Assembly (NCBI GenBank): GCA_021521415.1
Contig: JAIQDT010003543.1
Location: 103,572 to 167,571 of the forward strand
Length of the DNA: 64,000 nucleotides
Source: Bidens hawaiensis
Taxonomy: Eukaryota; Streptophyta; Magnoliopsida; Asterales; Asteraceae
Reading direction: 5' to 3'
Shown here: positions 13,101 through 24,814 of the stretch, one piece after another
Layout: each line of letters opens with the position of its first letter
Position numbering within the stretch: position 1 is the first letter of the stretch
Notes under the pieces: model-generated
What the model was told of the DNA's origin: nothing
The model's database searches: none
What the model saw: the letters and a program-made list of their open reading frames with translations, nothing else
Position numbers and translations under genes: made by a program

Positions 13101-13776
13101 TGATTAAAACATTTCAAATAAGTGTTTGGTAAGTCTTTTTCGGCCTAACGGATGATACAATGCTTGGTTTGTAACTATCTTTTGCGTTTAAATCTATAGC
13201 GAGTAGTTAAACGAGCATGTTTTCGTTTAACTTGTTTTCTATCGAACTAAGGCCATATTACTAGTATGTTAGCTTATATTAATCGTATATCACTTATAGA
13301 TGCCCCCCCGGGATATCTGGGTCATAACCCGACCCGTTCGGTTAATCGTTCGATTGATACGCTAAAAGCGTTTATTTGCTTAATCGATAAATACGTACTG
13401 AGGTGTACCTTGTTTTGGCTCATATGTCACATTATATACCCGATGCACCTGATATAGCTTATTATATAATGCATATACTATATTCCAAATATTTTTTTGT
13501 TTAAACTTGTTTATGTCAATTATTTGAGATATTTTATCTTTATGGTAACCATCTTTATAATCGATTGGTTATATTTTGTCAAAACCTCGGTAGAAGCTCA
13601 ACGGGTTTTGAGCCGGGTATACCCGATAAGTATTTTGTCGAAACCCGATGGGAAAACCCGAAACCCGACGGGTAATTACTCGATTAAAACCCGAAGGGTT
13701 TGGGATGGACTTTCATAACCGGGTATGGGTTTGGGAATACCTAAACCCGACCCAAACCGACCCATTGCCATCCCTA
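10190..13776. mobile_element. Non-autonomous hAT-type element hosting a solo LTR
   Basis: Terminal inverted repeats TAGGGATGGCAATG (left) and CATTGCCATCCCTA (right) are perfect over 14 bases. The flanks are an 8 bp TSD with one mismatch, AATTCATC at 10182-10189 and GATTCATC at 13777-13784. The paralogous copy A at 9209 shows a single GATTCATC, which confirms the insertion site. Without the nested LTR and its TSD the element is about 535 bp, rich in CGGGTTT and AAACCCG motifs, with no transposase. Confidence 0.85.
10385..13431 (-). mobile_element. Solo LTR (3047 bp) of a Ty3/gypsy element
   Basis: Starts TGTCACACCCC, ends ATATGTCACA, and is bounded by the perfect 5 bp TSD TTATA (10380-10384 and 13432-13436). 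No internal retrotransposon sequence is present, so this is a solo LTR left by LTR-LTR recombination. Parts resemble the LTRs of the gypsy element at 24815-37671, for example GGTTTGTCAAACC followed by AGTACTA. That similarity suggests a related family in minus orientation. Confidence 0.85.
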
Positions 13777-14030
13777 GATTCATCAGAAATTTCCCAACTA
13801 CTAAGAAAAATAAAAATAAACGGTCATACTACTGATTGGAAACATATATATGGGAATCACTTAATTATTCTCTACATATATAAATGTAAATATTATTTGC
13901 ATCAGTTCAAATGGTTGATAAACATTCGAAGTTAGACTTTACTATGTTATAAAATGAAAGTATATTTGTTCTTGGAAAGGATCCGGGTAGGGTATTAGGT
14001 ATAAGAGTCGAGTCTTACCTTTGAACTGTC

Positions 14031-14339
14031 CTAAAAACAATGGCCTCACTTAACTACAATCTAAATGAGTTGTGCCCAAGTTCGTCTAATACTAAACTGG
14101 ACTTCTTTAATTTATTATAACTCGAGCCCGTCTTAACCCGACTACTTTACTAAATAACTAGGAAGATTCCCGGCGCATTGTGCCGAGTTGATGTTATGAC
14201 AGTCGTACTCGTACAACTTATCAAATCGTGTCGTGTGACTGCGAGTCGAGGTGAATTCAATCGTGCCGAGTTACAAAACCAGTAATAAACTCCCCCCCCC
14301 CCCCCAAATAAAAACTTTGTTAATGCAAAAATACAACAA
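14031..14339. other. Intergenic, poly-C tract
   Basis: No gene. Contains a 14-base C run at 14292-14305. Confidence 0.4.
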
Positions 14340-14700
14340 ATTAACATAACAAAGCACGCATTGCGGTTACGTACCGATGACACTTCGGTTAGTATCTGGT
14401 TACGAAACCAAAAATAAGGCAAACCATAAATTCGTGCACACCCAAATACAACAATATTTAAAATATAAAAAAAATGTAGCAAACAAAAAACACACGTGGG
14501 TTGTAGTTGCGAACTGATACGAATTCGTTGATTCTGAAATCAAGGGAGAAAAAAAGACTACAAAAAACCGCGCATTGCGTTTGTGAACTAATGCGAATTT
14601 AGTCGGAATCGACGTTGTCAGCACTACATCGTACACAAAAAACCATGTGTTGTGGTGGCGAACCGACACGAGTTCGGTTGGTATTAGGTTACGATACCAG
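14340..14700. repeat. Diverged minisatellite, about four units
   Basis: Related units begin near 14353, 14493, 14570 and 14641. Each has the pattern AAAC..CGCATTGCGGTTACG..CGA..ACGAATTCG with a GGTTACG-like ending. Spacings are 140, 77 and 71, which fits a unit of roughly 70-77 bp with one missing or diverged unit. Non-coding. Confidence 0.5.
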
Positions 14701-15154
14701 AATTAAAGCTGATAGAAAAGGAACGAATAATATACTCCACTTTCTATTTCTTTAAAACTGATTTGAAATTATATTTACAACTTAACCCTTGGACTTTGGA
14801 ATATTAATATTAAAGAACTGATAGTTAATAAACTTTGGATATTTACGTATTAAACCCGTGTAGTTTGGTAATCGATTAACTAAGGAATACTAAACCCTTG
14901 AAGTTTCGTTAATAGCTTGGAAATAATAGAAAATGAACGAATAATATACTTAAATCATCAGGAATATAACTTTATTAATGATAAATAATAAAAATACATC
15001 GAAACGACCCAACGGGTTGGGTTAACGAATACAAATTCAGATCCAAATACAAATCAAAATTGACGAATGCCACAAGAAGGGTGACAATAATCTAATCCAT
15101 TGATCTTATATTTGAATGATGGAGATAATTTAAAAGAAAAAATTAACGGGAAGG
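14701..15154. other. Intergenic, nothing recognised
   Basis: AT-rich, no gene and no clear repeat boundary. Confidence 0.4.
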
Positions 15155-16100
15155 GCATAAAGGTAATAACCCACTTTTTTTTACTTTCTCTTTCCATATG
15201 CAAGATACATGTCAATTCCTCAATCATTTTAAAATGTTCATAACTTTTTTATGCAACATTCGTTTTTTTTTAAATTCACTATAATAAACAAGCGTTTGTT
15301 TATCTCTAATATGAGTATCATATTGTTATATAAAAATAAAAAAATAGTGGGTTTTTTATGTTGTGTTATTCGTTGTTCATTATGATTTTTAATTGAGTTT
15401 TTCTATGCATTGTGTTATCGATTTTGGTCATTGTATTATCAATTGGTACTCATATTAAATATAACAATTAAAACAAAGATTATGTCATTGTGTCTTTTTG
15501 TTTGTCATTGCGTCTTTGTGTTCATCATTTGTCTTTCTACTTATCATTGTGTTTTAGTCATTGTGGAGAAAAAAATATTACATTCATTGTGTATTACGTT
15601 CATGTCATTGTGTAATATGTAGTTTTCACTGTGTTTTACATTTCAGGTAATCGTGTTATATGTATTAATTATTTTGTTTTACGTTTAAGGTAATTGTGTA
15701 ATATGTATTCATCATTGTGTTTTATGTATTAGATAATTTGTTGTTATTTTATCATTATTTTTACGTATTATTATTACACAACCGTATTATTAGCGTTTAA
15801 AAAAACACAATGATAATTTGAAAGATACAATGACGAAAACAACATAAAGACAAGCAGAAATGCACAATGACGAAAAAAGACACAATGATAAACAAAAGAC
15901 ACAATGACGTAATTTTTGTTTTAATTTTTATATAACAAAGTTATACTCATATTAAAGATAAAAAAAACGTTTGTTATTATGGTGATTTTTTTTAAATATC
16001 ATATGAAAAAGTTATAGACGTTTTAAAACGATAGGGGAATTGACATGTGACTTGCATGTGGAGAGAGAAAATATGTACTATTACTTTCATACCATTTTTC
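15155..16100. mobile_element. Long-arm foldback element
   Basis: The outer ~250 bp on each side are inverted copies. The left arm has CATGCAA-type sequence, ACATGTCAATTCC, TAATATGAGTATCATATTG and GTCATTGTGTCTTTTTG. The right arm has the reverse complements, in mirrored order: GACACAATGAC, TATACTCATATTAAAGAT, GGAATTGACATGT and CTTGCATGTGG. The centre near 15650 is rich in TCATTGTGT repeats. Long terminal inverted repeats with no transposase suggest a Mutator-type or foldback miniature element. The exact ends and TSD were not resolved. Confidence 0.65.
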
Positions 16101-17061
16101 CTTTGGTCCCTCCACTTGACACATGTCAATTAATTATGGTTTCTCACACCTCTTATTTTGTTGGTATTTGTAGAATAACTCAGCCCCCTATAAGAGATCC
16201 TTTATCATTCTTCTATTAAGATGTCAAATTCGTATAATTCTTTTGAAGATGAGGAATAAAATCATTTTTGAAATGTATTTACCTTTGATCTGAAAGATGA
16301 TTAGAGTTAATACTGTTGCCGGAAACTTTCGAAGAGTCAGTTATGGTTTTCATATATTTTATAGAGGAAAAAGACAGAGAAAATTTGTCTTTATCATATA
16401 AACAAATGGAGTATGATTTATAAAAGAGGGTATAAGAAACCACAATCCCGCGAGAAAACAAAAGTTATGGAAGAGAGGGGTACGAGGTTCGGCTTTATAG
16501 ACTAGGGTCTGGAAGCGTGCTTGTAAGGTCGCTTTCAATTGTGATAGCACCGAGAGGGATGATAAGAATGGGTCTATTGTTTAAAAAACTATTGGCCAAT
16601 GACAATGTATATGTATATTTTTTTAAAAGTTCACATTTTAAAAGCTAGTTCGGTCCGGTTTCTTATGACCAACACCATATTCAAAAATTCATTCAACAGG
16701 ATAGAAAATCGGGTTGTTAAAATAGGCATTAAACATGTCGGTTCAAACATGTCGGTCAATACATTAATTTAGATATTTTAAATGTTATTATCAATTTTTT
16801 TTTATCAAAAGTTAGTGTAATTTCACTAATTTGTCGTGATTAAATAACATCAAATTTACTTTGATTCATAATAAATATCATAAAAAGACTATTTGTTACA
16901 TTAAAAACTAAAGAAACACTAGATCAAACTGGGTAGTCCGATCGGGTATTTCCCCCAGATGAGATTATACTGAAGTAATGAGAACAGATCCAAGCTGATG
17001 CCTGCAAAACAGAACACCGTTGAGTCTCGTTACGGGAATGACAGAGTTGGGGGTCTTCCCG
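16101..17061. other. Intergenic, possible older LTR remnant at the right end
   Basis: No gene. The stretch from about 16930 to 17061 is cut by the solo LTR at 17062 and continues at 19027; the joined region looks like part of an older LTR (see 19032-19680). Confidence 0.35.
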
Positions 17062-17504
17062 TGTAACACCCGCAAAATTTTGATCCAAATTTGACAAATT
17101 TATAAAGATAAAGGACTAAAAATAATTATGAGATAAGTAACGAGAAGAAATGAGAAAAAGAAAAGAAATCATTATATGTTAAAGGAATAAGTAAGGAAAC
17201 TCCATCCCACATTGAAAGTGGGAAAGAGTTGAAAGCACTTTATAAAGAAGGAGTTATCCATGGCAATGTTCTTGTATGGCTAACAACTCTCGCTAGTCCT
17301 AGCGGAGGGTGCAAAGCACCCAACACGCACGCGCACGGACATGGACTCGGGTGATGGGCGTAATGTGGCGTTTTGATGGCGCACTTTGCACTTCGCACGC
17401 TCTTATCATCGCGAGCCGCATAAGAGCCACTTTAGTATTTTTGAACTATGATCAAAATGTGACAAGCTACCAAAGACCAGGGACTGAAAATGAAAATTTA
17501 GCAC

Positions 17505-17721
17505 CTTCGCGATACGCGAAGCATCTTCGTGATACGCGAAGATGCAAGAAGTAACTTCATCCGGTGCTGACACGTGACAGGTCTAGTGGTTGACTCAGCA
17601 CAGCTATTGAGCAACTTCGCGATACGCGAAGAAATCCTTCGCGATACGCGAAGGAATATAATAAGAATTGCGGTCACATTTGTCCTTCGCGATACACGAA
17701 ACATCTTCGCGATACGCGAAG
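17505..17721. repeat. Six 17-bp palindromes in the LTR promoter
   Basis: CTTCGCGATACGCGAAG occurs at 17505, 17615, 17637 and 17705, with one-base or few-base variants at 17525 and 17685. Each copy is a near-perfect palindrome around GATAC. Some are paired about 20 bp apart. The array ends 17 bases before the TATA box, where enhancer or silencer sites would lie. Confidence 0.85.
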
Positions 17722-17738
17722 ATGCACAGATTTTTGCC

Positions 17739-17746
17739 TATAAATA
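17739..17746 (+). promoter_or_regulatory. LTR TATA box
   Basis: TATAAATA followed by GC-rich sequence and a CA-rich stretch (CATCACATCACACAC) about 30 bases downstream, a plausible LTR transcription start. Confidence 0.6.
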
Positions 17747-19031
17747 GCCGGCCATGGGATGAAGTCCCATCACATCACACACACTTTACCTCGGTTTTCA
17801 TGCCAAAATCCCGTCATTCCCGATACGCTCGTTGTCTAAAAGTACGTGCAAGTAGGAGCACTGCCCACGTGAAGTTTAAGCATTTCATAGATAAGCCATA
17901 CAAGGTAGGGGTTCTGCCCGATTATTTTATTATATATGGCTTAGACCCTAGTCGGGGGTATAATCTATACCTTGATCAAATAATAAGTGAAATGTAGCTT
18001 TCATAAGATAAGATTATGAATAAAATATTATTCTTTATTATAAAGATATATTCTATGGATGAAGAAATGAAATACATATACGTTTCTTCATGATGAAGAA
18101 ACGTAGTATATAAATGTTTTATAGAATGAGATGAATATCAAGGTAAAGGTTATGCAAATAGATTTAAGGTCTAAAGCTAGATCATAGATCTAGTTATTTA
18201 TATAATGTTATTCTCGTACTATAGGTCTGAGATAAAGATCAGACATTTGTTAGTGAGAAATCTTGAAATCAACAAAAGGTGAATACGTTTAACCTTTTTA
18301 TAGTGTGAAATATTTTATGACGTGAATACGTCTATGTACTATATATTTTGAAAAGATATTTACTCTTTAAACTATGGACTGTTATTCATATGTAAAAGAG
18401 TTATGGAAATATTTGCATGAGGGTTGGTTCAAATCCTCTAAAACGTTTTGATACAAGATAGTATTAAACACTCAGGCTAAATACACATGTGTCTGGATCC
18501 TTACATATATGTACTGTAGTGGGCACACTACAGACATACTGACCATGAGGCAAGTGACTGCCTCTAGGGCGAGTGAAGTCCGATTATGTGGTTTGTGCGT
18601 ATGTTAGTTCCGATGAGATGGGATTGAGACCCACTGAGTCGTTGAACACTATTGGTGTTGTATCATTACGAATTGTGAAAATGTTTTATTGAGTCAGCGT
18701 ATTCACCAGTATATAGCTGACGTATTTTGAAACTGTTTTCAGGTAACCAGGAGTAAGGAATAGTGATGGGTATGCCAGTGGAGATAGAAGAACACTAGGC
18801 ATAGTTTATAGCTGGTGGTTCAGCTAATTTTGTATTGAGGCATATATATATTAAACTTGTTATTTTTTTTAACAAGTAATTTTGTAAAACAAACAATGGT
18901 ATTTAATTCACTATGTTATGAAAGTAAATATTTTAAAATAACATTTTCCGCTGCAAACTTTGATAAATTGACAAAATTGGTACCAACTATGAGTCACACG
19001 CCTAGGCCTGAAGGCGGGGTGTGACATCCCG

Positions 19032-19680
19032 TAACCACCCTCCGGTGTGAGAATAAGTATCGTACTTTGATCGGAATAAAGTAAGACACAATATGTAATT
19101 GCTTAAGGCTTGAGAGTGTGAATGAATACCTTGAAGAGATGATCTTCGTATTTATAGCCGAAGGTGGAGGGAAGGTGATTGGTGGAGTTGTCACTGTCAT
19201 GTTATTTCTTCTCTGCCTGAATGGACACGTGTCGGGCCTTTATTGGATGTGACAGCCTGGACCTGCTTATGGTGTGGCCATTACCTGTGCACGTCGTGGG
19301 ATGTCCATTACGTGTCCAGGTATCCTCTTTCCATTGGCCGATGTCGCTATCAGGAGGTTTTGAGGGAATTTTCTAGAAGTAGTTTGTTACAACTGCTCTT
19401 CCATATCACGTGGGGATCATACCTATGATGAGTCTCTTGAGTTGTTTGTTGATTCCTTCCACGGATGCTTGCGTGACCATCCGCGGATTATGACGGAGCT
19501 CCGCATTGTCTTGGGTTGTGGATGGCTTTACCAATCCACGTATTCCTCACGCAAATGTCTTTTGGCGATCCGCGGGTTGGGTAATGAATCCGTGGGTGGC
19601 GGATGTCTTTTGACGATCCGCAGGTCGGATAAGGGGTCTATGGGTAGATTTGCTACCCTCCCTCTATAAGTCCCCCCAAA
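19032..19680 (-). repeat. Probable fragment of another LTR, minus orientation
   Basis: Minus-strand TATAAATA at 19149-19156. Repeated GATCCGCGGGT and GATGTCTTTT units at about 19550-19630 read like an LTR U3 region. It continues the sequence broken at 17061, so the solo LTR landed inside it. The ends were not found. Confidence 0.4.
19149..19156 (-). promoter_or_regulatory. TATA box of the minus-strand LTR fragment
   Basis: TATAAATA on the minus strand, preceded by GGCTA and followed by CGAAGATC. Confidence 0.4.
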
Positions 19681-19933
19681 AAACTAAACATGACATTTTA
19701 ATTTGTTAAATCTTTAGCATCTTGAAATGTGAAATCATTAAATTTAAATTAGTTATGATTTATGAAGACCATAAAAAAAACAAACAAAAAAAAAAAAATG
19801 GCACAACAACATCACCAATTTCATTTTCTTGGTAAGGTAAGGTTTTTAAAACTACACCTTTGAAAATAAAAGTAGTACAATATTATTAAAAGAAGAATAG
19901 AATAAAGTTGACTGTACTTTTAAACAATTGCAG

Positions 19934-20287
19934 TAGACATGTAAAAAAACCGGTTTGGGCCCACCAACCCGGTTTATAACATGACCCAGTCGCAACTCAA
20001 ACAGGTTAGGTTCAAGACCCGGTATGTCGGTTCGTGACCATTTCGTAATCTCATTCCATCAACGTTTCTTGTCCTAAACCGATTTGATCGGCAGTGATGA
20101 AGCTTGGATGAAAACAACCCCCGGGGGGTACCTTGTGTCTCTATTAAGCTTCGCTAGTGTTGATCGGGCTGAACATTCCTGTCTCCAAACCGGTTTTAAA
20201 CCTGATCTGGTTTCTCCAAACTGGTTTTGATCGTGCCTTAGACCAAGCTGGACCGGTATTGGATATAACTCGTTTTATACATGTCTA
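19934..20287. mobile_element. Miniature element with TAGACATGTA termini
   Basis: Left end TAGACATGTAAAAAAACCGG, right end ..ATACATGTCTA; the first ten bases are a perfect inverted repeat. The interior is rich in AACCGG and CCGGTT, as in the hAT element at 57854-61390. No TSD was recognised. Confidence 0.5.
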
Positions 20288-21200
20288 AATAATAATACTA
20301 TTAATGTGAGTGTTATTTGTATCGACTTGGTGTTGCAACAATCTGGTTTTACCGTACATACCAACATAATGCACGTTAGTGCACTGCCACAACGTGATGG
20401 GTACAAAACTAGTTAAAAATAATGATATATGATACTTCTAAAGATGTCAATTATCAGTGAAATGATTTGAGAAAATGTTAGAAACCAATGTATTTTGCAA
20501 AGAAATTGATTCGTGGATCAACGATAAGACATAAAACTTTAAAAAGTTGTTTTTAATTACTTTGTTTCAGCAATCGTTTTTCTCAATCATTCAACTAATC
20601 ATTTTGAAAATTAAGCTAGAGTTTTATGAGTATAAATTCCTCCTCTTAATATATATGATAACACATTGTCAAATTCATCGTGAAAACGATCGGTTACTAA
20701 CTTCTAAAGAGCATACACTAGACTTGAATGTTAATTATGATTATTTTGTTTAACCATGTATATAAAAAAATCAAAGTTCATTTGACATATTCTAATTCCT
20801 TTGTCAATTTTCAATAAACAAAATGCTCCCCGCGGGTGTCAGGAAAATTCAAAAACCCGATTATTGGATTGTTCAACTCGAACACGACACGTATCTTAAT
20901 TTTGTGAAAACATTCAATAATGAACCACACACACTCTCACAATTGTCATGAAGTCCCCTCAAAGTTTGTCAAATTTAAAAGCCCAGTGCCACGTTGCCAC
21001 AGTTCTGTTAGGAGTATCGGCCAAGTAATCGTTGTATGCTCGGAGTATAGCATTCGGAATCATGCATGCTTCTGTTAGTGATCCATGCACCGGAGAAAGT
21101 CACTGGCACTGCTTCAAAGTCTCTGTTAGTCTTCTTTCTATTAATACATAGTTATGTATGTAGCTTAACACAACTCACATGATTGTTATTATGATACTTG
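20288..21200. other. Intergenic, nothing recognised
   Basis: AT-rich. A 68-codon ORF at 20547-20753 has no recognisable features. The last five bases (ACTTG) are the TSD of the copia element. Confidence 0.4.
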
Positions 21201-21577
21201 TGTTGGAAAACCCATATAATGTGGCCTCATTACCATTTAAATATTATAATGAGTCAAATAACCTAATTGGGCCCATAAGATATATGGGATAACTGATGGA
21301 CATACTCATATATATATATATTAGGGTTTCCCTTAGATGTCACATTACAACAACAGAGAATTAAAAACACACACCAATAACTTTCTCTCTAAGATCTCCA
21401 TCAATCAGTGACATCATAATGGAACCGAATAAGGAGTCATCATGGCATCATCATCCTTCTTAATGATGTCGATTTTTACAAGTAAGTTCTATTACTATGA
21501 TGTCTAATTTCTTATTTATGATTGAATCAACATGTTAGGGTTTATGTTTTACCTATGTCTCAAGGATATAATCAACA
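21201..21577 (+). repeat. 5' LTR of the copia element
   Basis: 377 bp, TGTTG...CAACA. It aligns along its whole length with 41524-41858 but has an extra stretch of about 42 bp around 21455-21500 that the right LTR lacks. Confidence 0.9.
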
Positions 21578-21579
21578 TG

Positions 21580-21590
21580 TGGTATCTAAG
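21580..21590 (+). promoter_or_regulatory. Copia primer binding site
   Basis: TGGTATCTAAG lies two bases after the 5' LTR. The first seven bases match the initiator tRNA-Met primer complement (TGGTATC). Confidence 0.65.
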
Positions 21591-22737
21591 TGTATGTTGA
21601 TTATATCAATTCAATCCTAATTTGTTTTCTTATCCATCAATATATCGGTTTATAAACTCATTATTTAGATCAAAAATGATATTACGTATAGTCTGATGTG
21701 TTGTCCGAAGGAAAAAAAAAATAATGATAATAGTAGTACGGCCGACTGAAACAATAAGATAATTATTGAATATGTGTTTTCAAATGGATTTTATAATTTT
21801 GAAAACTGTGAATTTGATTTAAAAAAAAATTAGATTGTGAAATCAATTCTAGTCCACATAACTTTCAATTTATTTTGATGGTGGAATAAGTAATTATTGT
21901 TATCACAAAAGATAATGTGATTTTGCAAATAAATGTTAAAACGAAAACTGGCTATGCTTGTAATTTGTTCCATACGAAAAAAAAATTACTTAGTTTTGTT
22001 TATGCTCAAGCTTTTAATAGTTCAATACCTATCACTTTGGTTTAAGATACAAAGAATTATTTAAGTTTCTTGCGAATAATTTAAGTTTCCATCGGCCCAG
22101 TTTCGACTATGTTTACTTTCGTTGCATTATTGCTTTGATTGCCATTATTTTCGCGCATCATTATTTAATTTTTCACTTACTCAAACGAGACTTATTCCTT
22201 AAAACAAAACTTGGTAATTTTCGTTTTAAAATTCAAATGGCCTAGATTCTCTTAAATAAATGAATTTTGTGACCCAGCTTACGGGTGACCAAACTTATGT
22301 GTGACTCAAGATTACGAATAGCCAAAGCTTTCATTTGATCAAACTCACGAATGGTCTAATTCACGTATGCCACAAGCTTTCAGGTAAACGAACTTAAAAA
22401 TGCCAATTATTTTGAATATTGTTATTTTGCACGTAAATTTATTTATGTTTATAACCATAACTTTCGCATAAGTTTCCCGCAAGTTAGAAATTTAATGGTT
22501 ACTTTAATGGAGGATTAAGTGATTGAACCAACGAGATATCATTTGATTCGAATTTAAAGTCTAATGAAACCATTTTTTTATAATTATGTGTTTTGTCAAA
22601 ACAAAATAAACCCAACGGCTACTTGTTTTGATGGTATGCATGATGAACTATTGGCCTGATTTGCATAGATATTTTATTTTTTCCCAAAGGTGATATGTAA
22701 TATTTATGAGCCCTTACTTTATTTACGTTCGTTCGTT

Positions 22738-22866
22738 ATATTTGAACTTTGGTTATAGCCAACGCGAAGCCAAAGTTCAAGTAGAACCTTACTCCTTATG
22801 TATGTTCATAATATTTGAATTTTGGTCATAGCCAACGCGAAGCCAAAGTTCAAATAGAACCTTAAG
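22738..22866 (+). repeat. Hairpin tandem repeat in the copia leader
   Basis: Two 73 bp units start at 22738 and 22811. Each contains TTTGAACTTTGG (or TTTGAATTTTGG), then GCCAACGCGAAGCC, then CCAAAGTTCAA, so each unit folds on itself. They lie in the untranslated leader between primer site and gag. Confidence 0.6.
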
Positions 22867-23039
22867 TTAGTCTTTTATATTGTTGTCGTAATTGACTTTA
22901 TCTTCAATATATTGTTGTCTGCCTAGTTTATTACCCCTAGATTAGCTTAATCAAGTCAACTGTCTATATCAATCTAGTATTCACTTTAAGTCTTAGCTTT
23001 GTAATCGAACTTTGTCACTTAGACGAACACGGTTAAAAT

Positions 23040-24814
23040 CACTCTTGGAAAGATGGATCTTGATTATACTTGAAGACATGATGCCCTCGTAGCTCTTACT
23101 TCTTAAAGAATTGAATATCAGAAATTAAAGCATAATAAATGGGAGTAGTCGAGCATAATGTCTTTTATGATCATCAATAATTCCATCTTAAGTGCTATTA
23201 AGGGAGCTATACCTGATTCAAAGAATGATGAAGTTTATTGGATTCAAAAAAAAAAAGTATAGCTTAAGGTATCTTCTGAAGCGCATGCGAGCACGATGAA
23301 GTTAATGGTGTGTGTAAGCACATTATGATGATGAGCAACACGTACCATAAGTTAAATGGATTAGACATGGAGATCGGTAAACGTTTTCTTGCGCCTTTTA
23401 TCATAACTTCTCTTCCTGCACATTTTGATGCTTCTAAGATCAACTATAACACTCATAAAAGACAAACAGTCACCGAGTGAGTTGATAAGCAATATGTGTG
23501 CAAAAGGAAAAGCGATTGAAAACTAGAAAACCGAAAGTTGCTTATGTCGCTACTAGTAACTCGCATAAGTAGGGTAAATTCAAAAAAGAAAGTTTAGGGT
23601 CCATAAACGTAAATCAAGTACTATTCTCGACTGTAATGTTTCTAAGGAACAATCACATGTTAATTGTGCCATAATAAAGGACGCATGCGACGGGATTGTC
23701 AAAATTCAAGGTGGGGCTAACTAAGAAAGGGATTTCTTACAATCCAAAAACTAAAAAGAAACCAGAGAACTTTTAGAACGAGTGTTGGTGACGAACTTAA
23801 TGATGTCGTAGGAACCATGCAATTTATTATAAAAAACTTGTCATTGTATTACACTTTATGATACCTTAATTTAGTATCACTACCAAAGTTAGACAATGAT
23901 GATTATAAAGTTTTGCATGGGCGTGACAAAGTCACTATTGGTTAAACTCTTAAATTCTTGTTTTTGCTTGTCTTGATTGAAATCTCTATAATTTACTCGT
24001 ACTTGTATTTAGTTAAAGAGAAAAAGAAAATGAATCATCTGACATATTTTTATTACCTTTATGTCTAAATTTAAAATTCAACTTAAACACAAGATAAAGG
24101 CAAACTGATCAGATAGACGAGGTAAGTATTATAGCCAATATACGAATTTACCACTACAGGTACTTCTCAGCATAACGTCAACGCTGAGAGAAGAATTAGA
24201 ACCCTTGATGATATGGTTGGAAGTATGTTAGCAAACTCAAGTCGTCCTAACTTTTTATGGACTGAAGCCTTAAAGACAATTGTTCATATATTTTGTCCCT
24301 AAAAAAAATCCTTTTGAGATTAGGACAAGAAGGAAGCCAAGCTTACTATATATGAAAGTATGGGGTTGTCTTTCCAAAGCTAAACTTTATAATACTCTAT
24401 AACGAGAACTTGACATGAGGATTATCAGTTGTTACTCTATAGGATATCCCAAACATTCTAAGGGATTTAAATTCTATTACCCTACGTATACTACTCGCAT
24501 AGTAGAAACTCGTAATGTGAGTTTCTAGAGAACTCCAAGATTATTGGGAGCAGTGAAAGTGAAGTCTTTGATTTCCAAGAAGTGCAAGAGGAGGGGGATG
24601 GGCTCTTTAACTTTACCTCCTATTACACCTCTTGTACATAACACTGCACCACCTAATGTTTCCTCAGAAAATAATGCTTCAAATATTCCTGAGAGTTAAG
24701 GCACCTCAAACACACAAGAGTAAAAACATGAAGCTATTAACGATCAAGAACCCGAAAATCAACTTGAGGGTCATACAAGTCTAAAAGGCAATCTAACTTT
24801 GATTCCTATGTAAC
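23040..24814 (+). pseudogene. Copia gag and integrase remnants
   Basis: Many stops and frameshifts. Near 24190-24290 the plus strand reads RRIRTLDDMVGSMLANSS, then FLWTEALKT, a typical copia integrase C-terminal region. Near 24420-24520 it reads ISCYSIGYPKHSKGFKFYYP, also integrase. The region upstream is too decayed to define gag domains. The coding sequence is cut at 24814 by the gypsy insertion and resumes at 37672. Confidence 0.75.

Larger units (their letters stand above)
9947..14030. repeat. Dispersed repeat, copy B, split by a nested insertion
   Basis: Left half at 9947-10189, right half from 13777 to about 14030. The halves join in the same order as in copy A (TTAGGAG...CATATACAATTCATC, then AGAAATTTCCCAACTACT). 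Everything between is a hAT-type element that carries a solo LTR. Confidence 0.65.
17062..19026 (+). mobile_element. Solo LTR (1965 bp) with a palindrome array and TATA box
   Basis: Starts TGTAACACCCGC and ends GGCGGGGTGTGACA. The flanks are the perfect 5 bp TSD TCCCG (17057-17061 and 19027-19031). No internal retrotransposon domain is present, so it is a solo LTR. A TATA box at 17739-17746 sets the plus orientation. Six copies of a 17-base palindrome lie directly upstream of it. Confidence 0.87.

Noticed and set aside
17505..17721. CRISPR-like appearance of regularly repeated palindromes
   Set aside because: Spacing is irregular, spacers are not uniform in length, the host is a plant, and the array lies inside an LTR with a clear TSD.
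19243..19669. Two plus-strand ORFs of 61 and 75 codons, Trp- and Cys-rich
   Set aside because: They lie in LTR-like repeat sequence with GATCCGCGGGT units, on the strand opposite to the TATA box, and show no known domain.
19926..20295. 8-bp TSD for the miniature element at 19934-20287
   Set aside because: Flanks AATTGCAG and AATAATAA do not match, so only the inverted ends support the call.
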